A DNA stretch of 64,000 nucleotides from Pezicula radicicola (GCA_003008705.1 PDUO01000048.1:71183-135182), one strand, 5' to 3'. Shown: positions 12,538 through 24,725, counted from the first letter of the stretch. A program made the numbers and translations. The notes: generated from the sequence alone by a model not told the origin.

Positions 12538-13525
12538 AGGTAGGTCTTGCTGAGCAACTTGCTACCACCACCACGTTGTACTGTACACGGCCAATACGGT
12601 ATGCAAATACAGGGCTGTGATAATATTTTGTTGCTCATGGTTAGCTACCAAGCCGCTTGTGGATTGCCTGAGCGATTATAGTGCTTGCTAAGTAATGGCA
12701 CGTTGTTAGGCAACCATACTGTCGCGATTAATTCTGTTCGTCCATTCGCTGCTTTGCGGGTGCTTTTATTAACGCCTCACAAAGATGCTTCCACCAAATA
12801 TTTGGTGGCGTCGTCGTGAGTTCAGCTCTCCCCTCACTTGCCTTGGCAAACATTCTTGCCCGGACACTTCATAAAAGTCAGCGAGAAAGAAAGAAAGAAA
12901 GAAAAAAAGAAAAAAGAAAACAAAAAGACGGGACGAAACATCTGATCATGATGATGATATACTTTGGTTTCGTCGCTTTAACCTGCAATTTACCCTGATA
13001 TGATCGTATGGGGGATCCTGGGATGAAGGGCGATCCCGTTGCTCAAGTAGCCGGGGGCAGAGTGCCAAGCGCGAGGATCGTGAAACATGACAGCTCTGGA
13101 GGCCCAAATTATTCAATCATGCACTGCCGGCACTGTTGGCACAACCTAAAAGATAAAAAAAGGAGACTGAAAACAAGCAAATGGGGACGCAGGGTTACGA
13201 TAATCCCTGCCAATTGCATCAAAATTTCATCGCATGTTCCTTGGGCAAATCGCCTCTTTTTCCCGAAAATGGAATTAAGGCTTGTCCTTGGAGATCACAC
13301 TTCAATGCTTCGAGCCTTGCTCGCTAGACGCTGGAAGTACCTACCACTACTACTCATTTCATGCCACTGACATTGCTCATATATACTTTGACCTCCCTTT
13401 CACCCTCCCATTCTGTGCTTCTTTCTGCCTTTCACTTCTTGTCCGTCAAACCCTCGTTCCCTATTCAACTCACGCTGTCGTCAGCTAATTAATTCTCTCC
13501 TCCTCTCCACAAAAGCAGCTCCACC
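12538..13525. other. Intergenic stretch with a purine-rich low-complexity tract
   Basis: There is no supported gene. A GAAA-rich tract lies at about 12884-12926. The last 150 bp before 13526 are C/T-rich, as is usual just upstream of start codons in filamentous fungi, and form the likely promoter and 5' leader of the MARVEL gene. Confidence 0.5.
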
Positions 13526-14324
13526 ATGTCGTCTCCTTCGAAAAATCATGTCATCGCTGCGCCAGTCTTTCTATATGGCTTTCGCATTGGCCAGCTGGTC
13601 GTTGCCCTTGTGATCCTAGGTCTTTGCGGTTATGGAATTACATACTTGTCCTTTGATGGCAATTCGCTTATGCTCTTCACTGTATGCAGACCTTCACCTC
13701 ACAATGCACATACGCTTTGCTAATTACAATCGCAGGCCATTGCAACCATCATCATCACCGTCTACATAGGAGTCGCAAGCATCGTAGCACCAATCCTGTA
13801 CAACTACTGGGCAATTCTAGGTCTCGACATCTTCGCTGTCGTTTTCTGGGTCATCTCCTTCTCATTACTAGCGTCGGAAGTTGCCACCTATAACACGTAT
13901 GTGTCGTACTGTGCCTACTACTTCGATGGTGTCTGCTATCGTAAGGCGAAGCGCGGTACTACCTCAGTCACCACATACAAGAATGCCATGGCAGCTGCAG
14001 CCGGCCTTGGTGGCCTTGAGTTGTAAGTTTGCTCAGTCCTCTAGAACTTATCCATCCTGAGACTCACATTTTACCTACAGTCTGCTCTTCGTCATCACCC
14101 TCGCCATCTTCTCTGTCCATCTTCACCGTCATCGAAAGGCCGGTGGTCATTGCGTTCCTAACTCTGCGGCGCCAGTTTTCGTGTCTGACAGAAAAGATGC
14201 AGAGTCACAACAACAACAAGAACAACAACAGCAGCAGCAGCAACAACAACCTCCAGTTCAAAACCAACCACAACAATATCCCGTCCAGCAACTTCCTGAT
14301 CAGACTCAGCCTATTTATGCATAG
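13526..14324 (+). CDS. MARVEL-domain integral membrane protein
   Basis: About 228 residues from three exons (13526-13681, 13736-14022, 14081-14324). Four hydrophobic segments are seen: around VALVILGLCGYGITYLSF, IATIIITVYIGVASIV, IFAVVFWVISFSLLAS and LLFVITLAIFSVHLH. A small Cys-containing loop (YCAYYFDGVCY) lies before the fourth. This four-helix layout is that of MARVEL proteins, which work in membrane apposition and vesicle traffic. The C-terminal tail is cytosolic by prediction and Gln-rich, with a run of nine Gln after ESQQQQE, encoded by a CAA/CAG tract that probably varies in length between strains. The start ATG has a good fungal context (CCACCATG). The exact role is unknown. Confidence 0.85.
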
Positions 14325-15090
14325 GGTACAAATTAGCTCCTGAACTGAAACGCGGATGTAGGTTAGCGGTACGAAAATGATGCTTGGGCTGGGATGGGTT
14401 AATGGTGTTATTTTATACTGGTAATGATTTGGGGGAATGATTGATACCCGATGAAGATTTGACGATGGAGCGGAAGTTCTGGAATGATTATAATCTAATT
14501 GTATAATAAATCCTGTAGCTGCAATTACAATGATGCCGCGATTTTTCAATATCGAGTGGACTACAAACCGATCGGCTCAAAGTCTACAGTAGGGACATTT
14601 GGTGAGTGGCTATCCCTTGGTGTGGCTCAAGGCCGACCCTACAAGGATTCGGCACCCGGAGAATTCCACCACCAAAAAATGAATGTATTTTACCGTACAC
14701 GTCCTATATCCAGCCGCGAGCCACACAAAGGGATAGTAAAATGCATGGTGTGCTAACCGAGTGAATTGTTGGTAGGAGTGACTGCCATAGGCGCCTTTGC
14801 TGTGTCTTTTCTTCCTCGAACACAATTACACACAATGTGGCTGAGTAGCGTGTTAATTCAGCCCATTGGCTTAATCTCAGCAGTCGTGCATAGCCAGCTG
14901 ATTTGTACCCAGCCGCCATGGAATTTATCTCGACGAGGCTCCGTACAAGCATGAAAGACACGACGACCTCACGACCCTCAAAGTGCTTGGAATTATTACA
15001 CCAAAGTACCATCCCGTTCACTCCATTCTATTGCATATTGCAATTTCTATTGCGCAATATTCGGTGCGAAATCACAACGCCGAGCGTACG
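14325..15090. other. Intergenic stretch upstream of the NACHT gene
   Basis: No gene is supported. It contains the end of the MARVEL transcript and the promoter of the NACHT gene. In-frame codons upstream of 15091 exist back to 14983, but without an ATG. Confidence 0.5.
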
Positions 15091-18000
15091 ATGGATCCAT
15101 TTACAGCCATTAGCCTTGCCTCGAGTATCGTACAGTTCGTTGACTACAGCACCAAATTGATCAATGGCGCCCGGGAAATTTACGATTCTGCCTCCGGAGT
15201 AACGGAAGAGAATAGAAGTCTCGAGTCTATTGTGAGCGAAATGAAAGAGCTGTCGTCGAAACTTCTTCCTTCGACGGGTCCCCCGAGAAGTGAAGATGAG
15301 AAGGCTCTTTGCCGCCTCGCAGCAGAATGCAATATTCTGTCAGACCAGATCCTCGAACTTCTTGGTAAAATCAAGCCCAAAGCGCCTAAGTCTAAGCGTC
15401 TAAGCACTTTGGCTACGTTGAGGAATAAGATGCACGAGAGAGAGAAGTTGGAACTACAAAAACGACTGGAGAGTTGTCGCAGCCAACTTGATCTACAGCT
15501 GAATTTCTTGACCAGTTCAGAAACGAAAGCCAGATTACAGAATCTAGTCAATTCTGCAGAAGGGGATACTTTGAAACTAGAACAACTCCAGTCCCAGATG
15601 GATCAGCTTCGCCGCGGAGTAACAATTTGCTCCATCAGCCCCGACGCTCAAACCCAACTCCAGCAGCTCTTCAATCTTTCAGACGACGCTTGCCAGATCA
15701 TTACACAACAACGTATTCTAAAAAGCTTGGCTTTTCATGATATGCATGGACGATTTGACGCGGTAGATCACGCCCATTACAAAACCTTTAAATGGATTTT
15801 TAGAGATTCTCAACAAGCTGAGGAGGACGGAGAATCGTCTGATGATGACGTACGTTACCCTACAACTGACGAAGAAGAAGGCGAGGATGATGGAGACGAC
15901 CCTACCACTGACGACGAGGGATCTTCGAGCGAGAATGACGAAGATCAGCGTGCATTCGAGGATGGAGAAGCTGCAGGAGATGAGAACACACACTCCGCTA
16001 GACTTGAGGAAAGAACATCTGTCGAACCTAAAGATACACGACATGATCATTTTGCTGCAGAGTCTTTTATTCATTGGCTAGCATCCGGAACTGGAATCTT
16101 TCATGTCTCCGGGAAACTAGGATCTGGGAAATCGACACTGATGAAGTATCTATGTGAGCATAAGCGCACTAGGAAAGAACTAGAAGTGTGGGCTGGTAAG
16201 TTGTGCTTCTGGAGTTAGGTTTATATCCTATCGCATCATAATCACTTACTGACTGAAAATGTCCTTCTAAGGCGACAGGAAGCTTGTATTTGCCAATTTC
16301 TTCTTCTGGAAGCCGGGTACTGTACTGCAAAGGTCTCTTAGTGGCCTCTTCCGGTCTCTGCTTTATGACACACTGAAAGCGTGCCCTGATCTTATACCCA
16401 CAATATTTCCAGACTACTGGAATCAAATGCAATCGATACCTTGGCAAGTGCAAACGGATCTAGATCTCGGAAACAGAGAAATTAGGGCAGCATTTTCTCG
16501 TCTTATTAAGAATCGAAACCTTTATAAGAAGCACTGCTTCTGCTTCTTTATCGACGGTTTGGATGAATATGAGGAAACTCATCAGGAAGATTATAAAACC
16601 TTGGTCGAACTGCTTTGCAGTTGGACCGCATCGGCGCCGGAGGATGTGAAGCTCTGTGTTTCTAGCAGGGAATACAATGTCTTCCTGAACGCCTTCTCTG
16701 CCGAAAAAAGACTTCGTCTTCAAGATCTCACTAGAGGGGATATGGAACGCTACATTCGCGACAAGTTGAGAGCCACAGCCAACAAAGATTTAGAAGACTT
16801 TGTTGAAATAATTACCAGTAAGGGCAATGGAATCTTCCTCTGGGTGGCCTTAGTTGTAAAGACACTCCGCGAACGCTTGGAAGATGACTATAATCCCGAT
16901 AATCTCTACAAAGAGCTCGATTCTCTCCCTGACGAGTTAGAAGGCCTCTTCGAATACCTCCTTAAGTCAGTTGGCAAGCCGGCCCGCAAGAAGGTTTACG
17001 CAATCTTTGCCATGCTTCTCGAATTGAAACAGTATGAACTCGGCATTTCGCTGATATCCTGTTCTTTTATAGATGACTACCAACATGACGCAGAGTTTGC
17101 TATGCAGAGTACATTCCCATACTCTGGTATGAGTGATGTTACCAGAAATAGTAGAAAGAATGTAACCCTCAAAAAGGTCAATGGCTTTTGCAGAGGGCTA
17201 CTTGAAGCGCACGAAATTTCAAATTTTGGAGATGTCCTTGAGTTTACGCATCGCTCCATCCCGGAATTCCTCCAGCGACCGGATATCAAAGGCGACATGA
17301 ATTTTCATCTCAAAGATTTCAATATTGCAGATGCTATTTGCCAACTCTTGCTAGCGGAAATACGGTCCAGCCGTCCCAATAGCATTCAATCTAGGTCTAT
17401 GAGCCTCATCATTTATGTTATCTGTGATCTTCGGCACCGGTACAAGATTGACCACGCGCCGTACACTTTCCTGGAATACCTTCAGTCCTCAGTCTATGAA
17501 CATGCTATAATAAAATCAGCAGATTCCTTTAAGGTTGCGACGTCACCATCAAAATATTCATTTATTCGTACTGGGTATCATCACCTAAATGACTCCTTCC
17601 AGACGTCTCCTTTTGAGATTTCGGCATTCCTTGGGAATCATGAGTTTGTCGCCTGGAAGATTAAGCACGATCCAACTACGATAGATACAGGCTACAAAAC
17701 TGCTTTTTTACTACTCTGGATTGACCTTGGTTTCTTTCTGCGTGGCCGCGCAGAGCTCTTTAACCTTATTGAATTCCTCCTTCGACAAGGTCTATCTCCT
17801 AACAGTGTGGTATACACTAAACCTTGTGTTAAAATCGTACCCACTAACTTAGATATGACCGTCTGGGAGAGCTTCATCCTTAACACTGTGTTTTGGTACT
17901 GTCGACACGAAGCTGGATTCAGAAAAGCATTTGGGAAAAGTATTGAGACATTTCTTCGATATGGTGCAGATCCGCAATTGCATATGTCTATCCCTGAAAA

Positions 18001-18580
18001 AGACCATGCTATAGCAATTGAAAAAAACGAAGTGAATAAGAATAAGTTGATTATAGGCATGGAGATAACATTCGAAAGAGTGGAACGTAAAATTGTTATC
18101 AATCAAGGAATGTACCTCACCCCAGAACTCGAATTCATCATTAAAAATGGTTGCAAAGCATCACTACGAGATTTGATTAAATTTTGGGCGTTCGAGAACG
18201 AGGAAAGTCTTCTTCAACTCTTCGATAGAAAGATCGAGGAACTGGAGCGGGAAGGCGTGATACAAGACCAGCAGCAACAATACGGAGAAACAGGCAAAAT
18301 ACCACAGTTAGGAGTCTCTGGGTTTGAACTTAAATCTCAACTCGAATCAGAAGCGGAATTGGATGAGGCCGAAGATACAAAAGAGGTGATGGAAGCAGAC
18401 CATTTGGTTCCGGCACTCTCTCAAGACTTAAGGAAATTTGGATCTTGGCGGGAATTTGTAGAGTGGAAGTCTATTGTTACCTTTTTGATAGGTAAAGTGC
18501 ACTCTTTTGGCACTTGTAGTCCTGTGTTGCTAATTTATACAGGAATTTGCTTGGCTGTTGTCGTACTTCGATTCATGTAG
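15091..18580 (+). CDS. NACHT-domain STAND NTPase (fungal NLR-like protein)
   Basis: About 1137 residues from two exons (15091-16195 and 16272-18580). Domains in order: a helical fungal N-terminal domain (MDPFTAISLASSIVQFVDY..., residues 1-210), a very acidic Asp/Glu/Ser linker (about 248-315), and a NACHT NTPase with P-loop GKLGSGKST at about 341 and Walker B FFIDGLDE at about 460. Then come the winged-helix-like region with the motif FTHRSIPEFL and a long C-terminal half. That half has no clear WD40 or TPR array; a few stretches (IEFLLRQGLSPN, IETFLRYGADPQL) look like worn ankyrin repeats. The last 20 residues are hydrophobic (VLLIYTGICLAVVVLRFM), so the protein may be tail-anchored. Fungal STAND proteins act in non-self recognition and regulated cell death; that role is inferred from the family. 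The ATG at 15091 is the first in frame and matches the usual MDPFTA start. Confidence 0.88.
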
Positions 18581-19857
18581 GAATCTTGGAAATTCAACAT
18601 ATTAGATTACTTACGTACTGTACAAAATATAATACATTTGTCCTTAAATTTCACACAAACAATCAACGGGCTTTCTATTTATTTTTACCCCTATAGCTCT
18701 TATAGCTGTAGCCTAAGTATAGGTTGTTACACTTAGATATGGAATCTCTTACAACTACCGTACCTAAGGAGTATTCCCTTTGTCGCAGTCTACTTCTAGC
18801 CGTTCCTAGGAGTCCTCGGTTAAAGGACAATTACAAGGGCGAGACCGAGGGCAGCATTAGCTAGGAAGTTAGGTTAGAAATAGACATAACAGTTATGGTC
18901 CTATAGTTAAATTTCATCTTATATCTAACATCTTTTGTAGGGTTCTATGTAACAGACACTACCGAGGTAAACTTAGACCTAAAATCACGCGCTATAGATT
19001 TTAACAACTCTAGTTATCCTAGACCAACGATGACTTTGGTGCTACTACACCGGCCTATAATAATTCAACTATCTCTGCCGAAGATTATATACTGATGAAT
19101 CCAAAAACTTCTAATACCGTTGAAGATAATAAGTGACGGAAGAGAGTTCGAAGTGAAGCATTTAGACGTACTAGTTAATTGCGCTTGCTATATGCTAGGA
19201 ACAATCAGCTAATTAGAACTTGACTTAGTAATCGTCCTCGATTCTAAAGATAAAGATGAATAGAGATTATACCTACTCTTCTCGTTGATACTCAGCCCAA
19301 CTCCTCTAGTAGTTTGTTTAATATAACTAATGACGAAGTCGAAGGTCAACAGAAACTAAACAAACGTCCTAGGCTTACGAATAAAGAGGCAGCCATCCTA
19401 GTCACTACCTAACCGAACTCCCTTGAAGGTTCAGTTAAGGCTCCTTCTAATGACGAACTCAAGGGTCGACGGAAACCAAACATGCACTAAGATCACAAGG
19501 TGTGAGTTCAGAGATCATATCAATATAGAAGCTACGTAGCTAAATGCTACTTTAACGAATGTAAGATTATCCGCAAACTCTTCACGAAGCAAAAACATCA
19601 TATTGCAACACTTAATGCCCTCGTCGCCGAACACTGCCAAATCGTCGCCGAAATGTTAGTAGATCGCCTACCACGAAGTACACGGCTGCAACTAACTAGA
19701 GAACTTAGAGATTTGGAGGTGAGACGAAGTAAGGCGACTGCTGAGTGACGTCAAGCTATAGATTCCGCTAGTCTCGAGGGAGCTGCAATGAAACAAGACC
19801 TCGAGCAGTGGTTCGTGAAGGAGAAGAAGATTTCGGAACGTATTGAAAGGTCTCGTT
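18581..19857. other. Decayed repetitive DNA, probable old transposon
   Basis: No intact frame exists. A locally duplicated segment of about 120 bp is seen (related text near 19327 and 19449). In the + direction at about 19540-19860 a helical, Glu/Arg/Lys-rich reading (with words such as HIATLNALVAEHC and LTRELRDLEVRRSKA), broken by stops, resembles the coiled C-terminal part of a DNA-transposon transposase. The identity is weak. Confidence 0.4.
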
Positions 19858-21082
19858 AGTACAATAAAACAATCGCGCCTTCATTTCTGCCATCGAGCGG
19901 GGGTATTGTACAGCTCTCTTTCCTATACGGTAAACAGTATTCATCTCGCCTCGCACCTTCAATTGCATGTTTCCCTTGTCCCGGACGCCCTACGGCCCCA
20001 TTGAACGCGATCCAAAATCTCTCCTTTCCCAAATGCCACAGGTTCATGGGGACAAGGGACAATAACTGTTCCGCAATTTACCAGGAGTACTTGACCCAAC
20101 AACAGGCTTCGTGACGATGATATTATTCTCAGAAACATCCCAATAAAGCATTTTCCTATCTTTCAGTAGGGACTTGTCACCCACGATAGCATCTCGAAAT
20201 GTCTCAAATTTCCTAAACTCCATCCTCAGTCCTAACAAACACAATCTCTTTGCTCTTGTTGAAAGAGCCGCAAAATCTAAAAGCAACTAGACTCAACCCA
20301 AACTCAATCCCTCTCTAATCCTCGTAATCAACTCACTGCCACTAAACTGTCCCGTTAGCATACTTGATAAAGTACTTGCTCAGTCTAGTGCTATATATCC
20401 AACCCGAATCCACGTCACTTTCAGGTGCGAGCCATTCGTCAACCCCGTTTATCTGGCGATGCCATATGCCTTCGTCGTTCCACCAAGCCCATTCCGACGA
20501 ACTTGAACCTCTAATTCCAGATCCAGAGCCTTCAGCCCCTCCTTGAGAGGATTAACTCTCCCCTGATTCGGCCGCATCAAGCGAGGTTTCTGCTCCCGCC
20601 ATAGGATTCTTGACGGTAGGAAGCTTCTTGTTCGAAAATCTCACCGTGCCATCCGGATATATCTGAAATGAGGTGAGCCGATTCTGCCCCTTCAGATTAT
20701 TCTTGCCTAGAATTCCCGAAACATGATACGGATCTTCGCCGGTAGGATGTGGATTTTCCGCTTACGATTGAGTTAGAACATTCTCTTCGTTGCATGATTT
20801 GAAGAGACTTGCTCGCTTAATTACAGCACGATCGGCCTTTTCGGCGAGCTTGGGAACTTGATCGACCACCCTTTCCATAATTCTCTTGGCCCAATCCACT
20901 GGTTCAGTGGTACCGTTGAGTTCCCATTTCAGCGCTTTCACGGCTCTCGCGGTACTTGAGAACATTCGAGACATGATTTCCAACAGGCTGCAGCCTTCCC
21001 AACTCATTATCCGCTCTTTTCCTAGATACGCAAGCCTTGGAATATTACGGACACGAAATAGATATAGAGGAAAGACGGACAT
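19858..21082 (-). pseudogene. FunK1-like fungal protein kinase, decayed
   Basis: Reading down the minus strand from 21082, pieces of one protein appear in different frames: an N-terminal part (ERIMSWEGCSLLEIMSRMF..., 21082-20762), a middle part near 20740-20580 (VSGILGKNNLKGQNRLTSF), and a kinase core near 20286-20050 (RDAIVGDKSLLKDR, then YWDVSENNIIVT). The last is the FunK1 catalytic loop, normally HRDISxNNIxI; here His-Arg have become Tyr-Trp, each explained by one C-to-T change. Text near 20000-19950 resembles the next block (Gly-Arg-rich followed by GNMQ) but is out of frame. FunK1 kinases are abundant, often repeat-associated protein kinases of fungi. This copy cannot be active. Confidence 0.65.
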
Positions 21083-22075
21083 GTTGGCGAGCGCTGGAAT
21101 GCACTAAGAAGACAGGTTGGTAAATGCAGTATGGAACTAAAAACATACTTTGGATAGTTCTACGAACATAAAACCATAGGAGAGCGTTGTTTTTCAATAA
21201 CGAACAGTTGGAGAGTGTTAGGAAATATTAAAGAAATATTGATGGCAGTCTAGTATCTAAGAGAGCTCTAATCCAAAATAGACAATTGCCTCCAGAAATT
21301 GACGAGGTTTTATACTGTCATCTTGCAACCATGTAATAACTGAGATGGGCTGCGCATAATAGTAAGCAGCAAACGGCGTAACTTGAGTGAAACATACAAG
21401 AAGGGGTAGTTGACAAAATCGTTGGTCAACAACAGCTCAAACGAATTCAAATTAGTGGCCAGCTAACAGATGAATGACATTTGCTGATACGAGCTGTCCT
21501 GTAATGCACGAAGTCAGGAAATATCCCTTGTAGTCCTGCACTTGCAGCCAACAAGAAAGTCGGCAACTCTCACAACTGTATTCATTGATAACAAAGGGAA
21601 CATCTCATCAGAGGTGAACAACGATAACGATAGTCTATAAGAAGCTGGGGAAGCCAAATAAACCAACTTCTTGGTCCACTATTTTAGTAGACTGGGCTGG
21701 TTTTTTGGGCTTCTCGGTCCATTAGTCTGGTGGCTTTTCCAGACTATAGTCTAGCCTATTTTACGGGAAGCCGGAAAAGCTAGCTTTCTAGCTTTTTGTA
21801 GGCCTTTATACAGGGCCTTCCCCCTATATTTTAACCCCATCGTAACCCTGCTATAACTTCCTTAGACCGTTGGCTTTTTGGACCAACAGTCCACTTTATT
21901 GGCTAGATGGTTGGTCTAGTCCTAAATTAGACGGCCGTCTAGTTTTTTTAATTGGATTTTCTAGTGAATTACAAAAAGCTAGACTATCGTCAACGTTGGA
22001 GGTGAACGAATCTAATAACTTGTACTTGCTAATGCCACATCCTAACGAAGTGGATGTTAGTATTAAATCAACGGC
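21083..22075. other. Gene-free repeat-like stretch
   Basis: There is no supported gene. Between 21640 and 21990 the words 'tggtccact', 'ctagctttctagctttttgtaggc' and their inverse relatives recur, suggesting a small imperfectly inverted repeat element, but I could not define its ends. Confidence 0.35.
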
Positions 22076-22157
22076 AGTCACGGGATCTGGCACTAGCGGC
22101 TACAATGGCCCTTAATTAGTTTCTCTGGGCTCCGGCTCATCTTTCCTAATACAACTA
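22076..22157 (+). repeat. Direct repeat copy 1 (about 80 bp)
   Basis: The segment containing 'cacgggatct', 'acaatggcccttaattagtt' and 'tctctgggctccgg' is nearly identical to 23438-23524, in the same orientation. The pair flanks the SRPK-like kinase remnant. Confidence 0.8.
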
Positions 22158-22620
22158 CCCTTGAACCCACACGGCTAGTCAAGATAACGTGTTGTGGTCG
22201 CGTTAGGAGAAGTGGATTATAAGCTTATCGGTACCAGTGTAGGTAGGGTTTTCTGCAACGTCTCAGAGGAATGATAGGGCTGCAGGTGACAACAACCAAA
22301 GTTTCAGACAAGGCAGCATAACTCACTGGCCTCGAGCGTAGTAAGATCTATAGGCGGCAGGAATTCTAGGGAAGGGCTTAGTAGCACATCTCACGCCCGA
22401 AAGTCGAACTGCCTAACCGTCCACGAATCATTGCAGCAAGGATCTACGTGATTCCATGACAGGCTAGTTCGGTTGCTTACTCGAGTAGCTCCGCACTAAA
22501 TTGTTTTAAGTACGCCCGCACAACAGCCGACTGAATATCATAATGCCGGCATACAGACCTTGGGTATTTCATGGATTAAAATATCTGCAATATTCGTCTG
22601 CTACTACAAAAAGCTTCAAA

Positions 22621-23400
22621 ATGGCAAAGCGTGCCTTTCCACCTCCTTGAGTCCCTCTAGCAAGCGATTCATCTTTGATCCCTAATCCTGACGTGCCAGT
22701 TGAGGAAGAGATAATCCCTAATTACAACCATAAAGTTTTCTGTCCGGTGAATCCAGGAGATGTTTTTCACGGCAGATATAAGACTGTGGCAAAGGTTGGA
22801 TAGGGAACTTGTTCAACTGTATGGCTGGCTCGGGATCTTAACCTGTACGCGTCAAGATCCCTTAGATTTATTACTCCTTTAACACAATCACAGAGAGCGG
22901 CAGGTAGGCCGCTATGTCGTTCTGAAGGTCAACAACTGCGACTTTTCCGATAAGGAGTCAGCGGAACGTAAGTTGAAAATCTCTCAGCACTTAGCAGCGG
23001 CGAATCCTTCGCACAACGGCTCCCCCCTCGTGAGAACTATAATTGACAGCTTCGAAATCATAGGACCAGATGGAACACACATACGTTTGGTCTATGAGCC
23101 AATGAGAGAATCCTTCGGACTATTTCGGCGACATTTCACAGACAGTAGACTTCCAGTACCCCTTCTTAAGGGCTACTTGCAAATACTCTTGATAGCGTTT
23201 GATTACCTTCATTCGGAGTGTTAAAATTATTCACACAGGTGAGTTTGATTCTATTCTTAATGCTATAGAATACAAGACTTACTTAAGTATTCAAGACCTC
23301 AAACTCAACAATATTTCTTACAGTTCGCTTAATACCGTTTTACCCACTAATTATCAGAGAAAGGCAAGACAAAATTCTCGTAAACGAAAGTCTGATTTAT
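22621..23400 (+). pseudogene. SRPK-like serine/threonine kinase, truncated and interrupted
   Basis: From the ATG at 22621 the text follows fungal SRPK-type kinases: PVEEEIIPNYNHK, CPVNPGDVFHGRYKTVAKVG, a stop, then GTCSTVWLARDL (the Gly loop), an intron (about 22847-22892), RYVVLKVNNCDFSD with the beta-3 lysine, then a long helix-rich part ending YLQILLIAFDYLHSEC. Two in-frame stops lie at 22648-22650 (probably CGA to TGA) and 22801-22803 (TGG to TAG in the usual GWGT). A small indel near 23221 breaks the catalytic loop, where IIHT and DLKLNNI are still readable on either side of an intron. Everything after the catalytic loop is missing, so the C-lobe is lost. It is dead by several independent changes. 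Confidence 0.8.
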
Positions 23401-23437
23401 AAGATAATTAACTATCGGCAATTACCATAACAAGGCT

Positions 23438-23524
23438 GCAGCCACGGGATCTAGAAGTAGCGGCCACAATGGCCCTTAATTAGTTTCTCTGGGCTCCGGT
23501 TCATCTTTCCCAATACAACTACTA
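23438..23524 (+). repeat. Direct repeat copy 2 (about 80 bp)
   Basis: This is the partner of 22076-22157, with a handful of substitutions, mostly C/T. It starts about 40 bp after the last readable codon of the kinase remnant. Confidence 0.8.
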
Positions 23525-23835
23525 CCTTGCTATCCACACTTCTCAACCCTCATATCTGCCGCGTGCAGGCGAAGCATAGTGCTTTCCTAGCAGCATTTAC
23601 TAAACACGGCAACTTTGCAGCCTCTCAATCCTATGCAGAGGAGACGAATACATTCTTTGACTCCTAAGTTCTTCATGCGATCTGAAATATTTTGGAAGAC
23701 TAGATGTCTGAATGCTAAGATAGTGTCGAAATCGTATGTTTGCTAATAAGAAAGTCGCAAACACAGATTTGTCGCAGTATGTAGCCAGGAAATCAATTAT
23801 CAATAGCTACCATGGATAGATGGCTTGCTCTAAAC

Positions 23836-24725
23836 CATGTTACTATACCTCACATCATGGAACTCTATGCATGCAGATACTTCCGTCTGCTTGCAATAAC
23901 ATGCAGACATGTTACTATACCCAGGGCTCCGATCGAATTGTCGAACTTGTTTGATTTGAGTAAATTTAGTAAATTAAATTTGATTTTATAGGCTAAATTC
24001 AATGTTCGACAAATATATTATAATTATTCCTAAAGCTTATATAATATACTAATAAATAAGGTAAAATTATAGGATATATATATTCTTTTAACTATTCTAT
24101 ATTATATAGACTTATCTTTACTATATCTAATAATATTTAGCCTATCTTATAAGTTTTATAAGACTTATATTTATGTATATAACTATATACTATACTATAT
24201 TAAGTAATCTTCTAGCCTATTTAGGCAAGGCTTACTAGAATAGGTGAATGTTAAATCGAATGTTTCCGGCTCTAGATTTGAGTAGATTCCTAAGGGAGTA
24301 AGACGTCGAATTCGGATTAGATTCAAATTAGAGGTAATTCGATTCGATTCGATCGGAGCCCTAACTATACCTCACATTATGTAACCCCATGTATACGGAT
24401 ACTTCCGTCTGCTTGTAATAATATGCAGACATGTTACTATACCTCACATCATAGAACCCGATGTATACGGATACTTCCGTCTACTTGCAATAACATGCAG
24501 ACATATTACCATACCTTATATTATAGAACTCTATGTATACAGATACTTCTGTCCGCTTGTAATAACATGTAGATATATTACTATACCTTATATTATAGAA
24601 CTCTATGTATACAGATACTTCTGTCCGCTTGCAATAACATATAGACATGTTGCTATACCTCATATTATAGAACTCTATGTACAGATACTTCTGTCCGCTT
24701 GCAATAACATTAGACACGTTACTAT
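23836..24725. repeat. 72-bp minisatellite interrupted by a MITE
   Basis: The unit contains 'gttactatacctcacat', 'gaactctatgtatacagata' and 'cttccgtctgcttgcaataa'. One copy lies left of the inserted element (about 23836-23913) and five lie right of it (24364-24725), the later ones carrying more T for C. The 72-bp period is a multiple of three, so an open frame runs through it on the minus strand with a 24-residue period; this is not evidence of a gene. Confidence 0.9.
23922..24363. mobile_element. hAT-type MITE, 442 bp, with 8-bp target duplication
   Basis: The ends are inverted copies: the left end reads CAGGGCTCCGATCGAAT and the right end, reversed, TAGGGCTCCGATCGAAT (first base C versus T). 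The 8-bp word actatacc lies directly outside each end (23914-23921 and 24364-24371). An 8-bp duplication and a CAGGG terminus are hallmarks of hAT transposons. The inside is AT-rich, has no transposase, and includes a repeated 'gattc' run near the right end. Confidence 0.88.

Noticed and set aside
24481..24717. Open frame on the minus strand with a 24-residue repeat
   Set aside because: It simply reads through the 72-bp minisatellite, whose length is a multiple of three; there is no start context, signal or family match.
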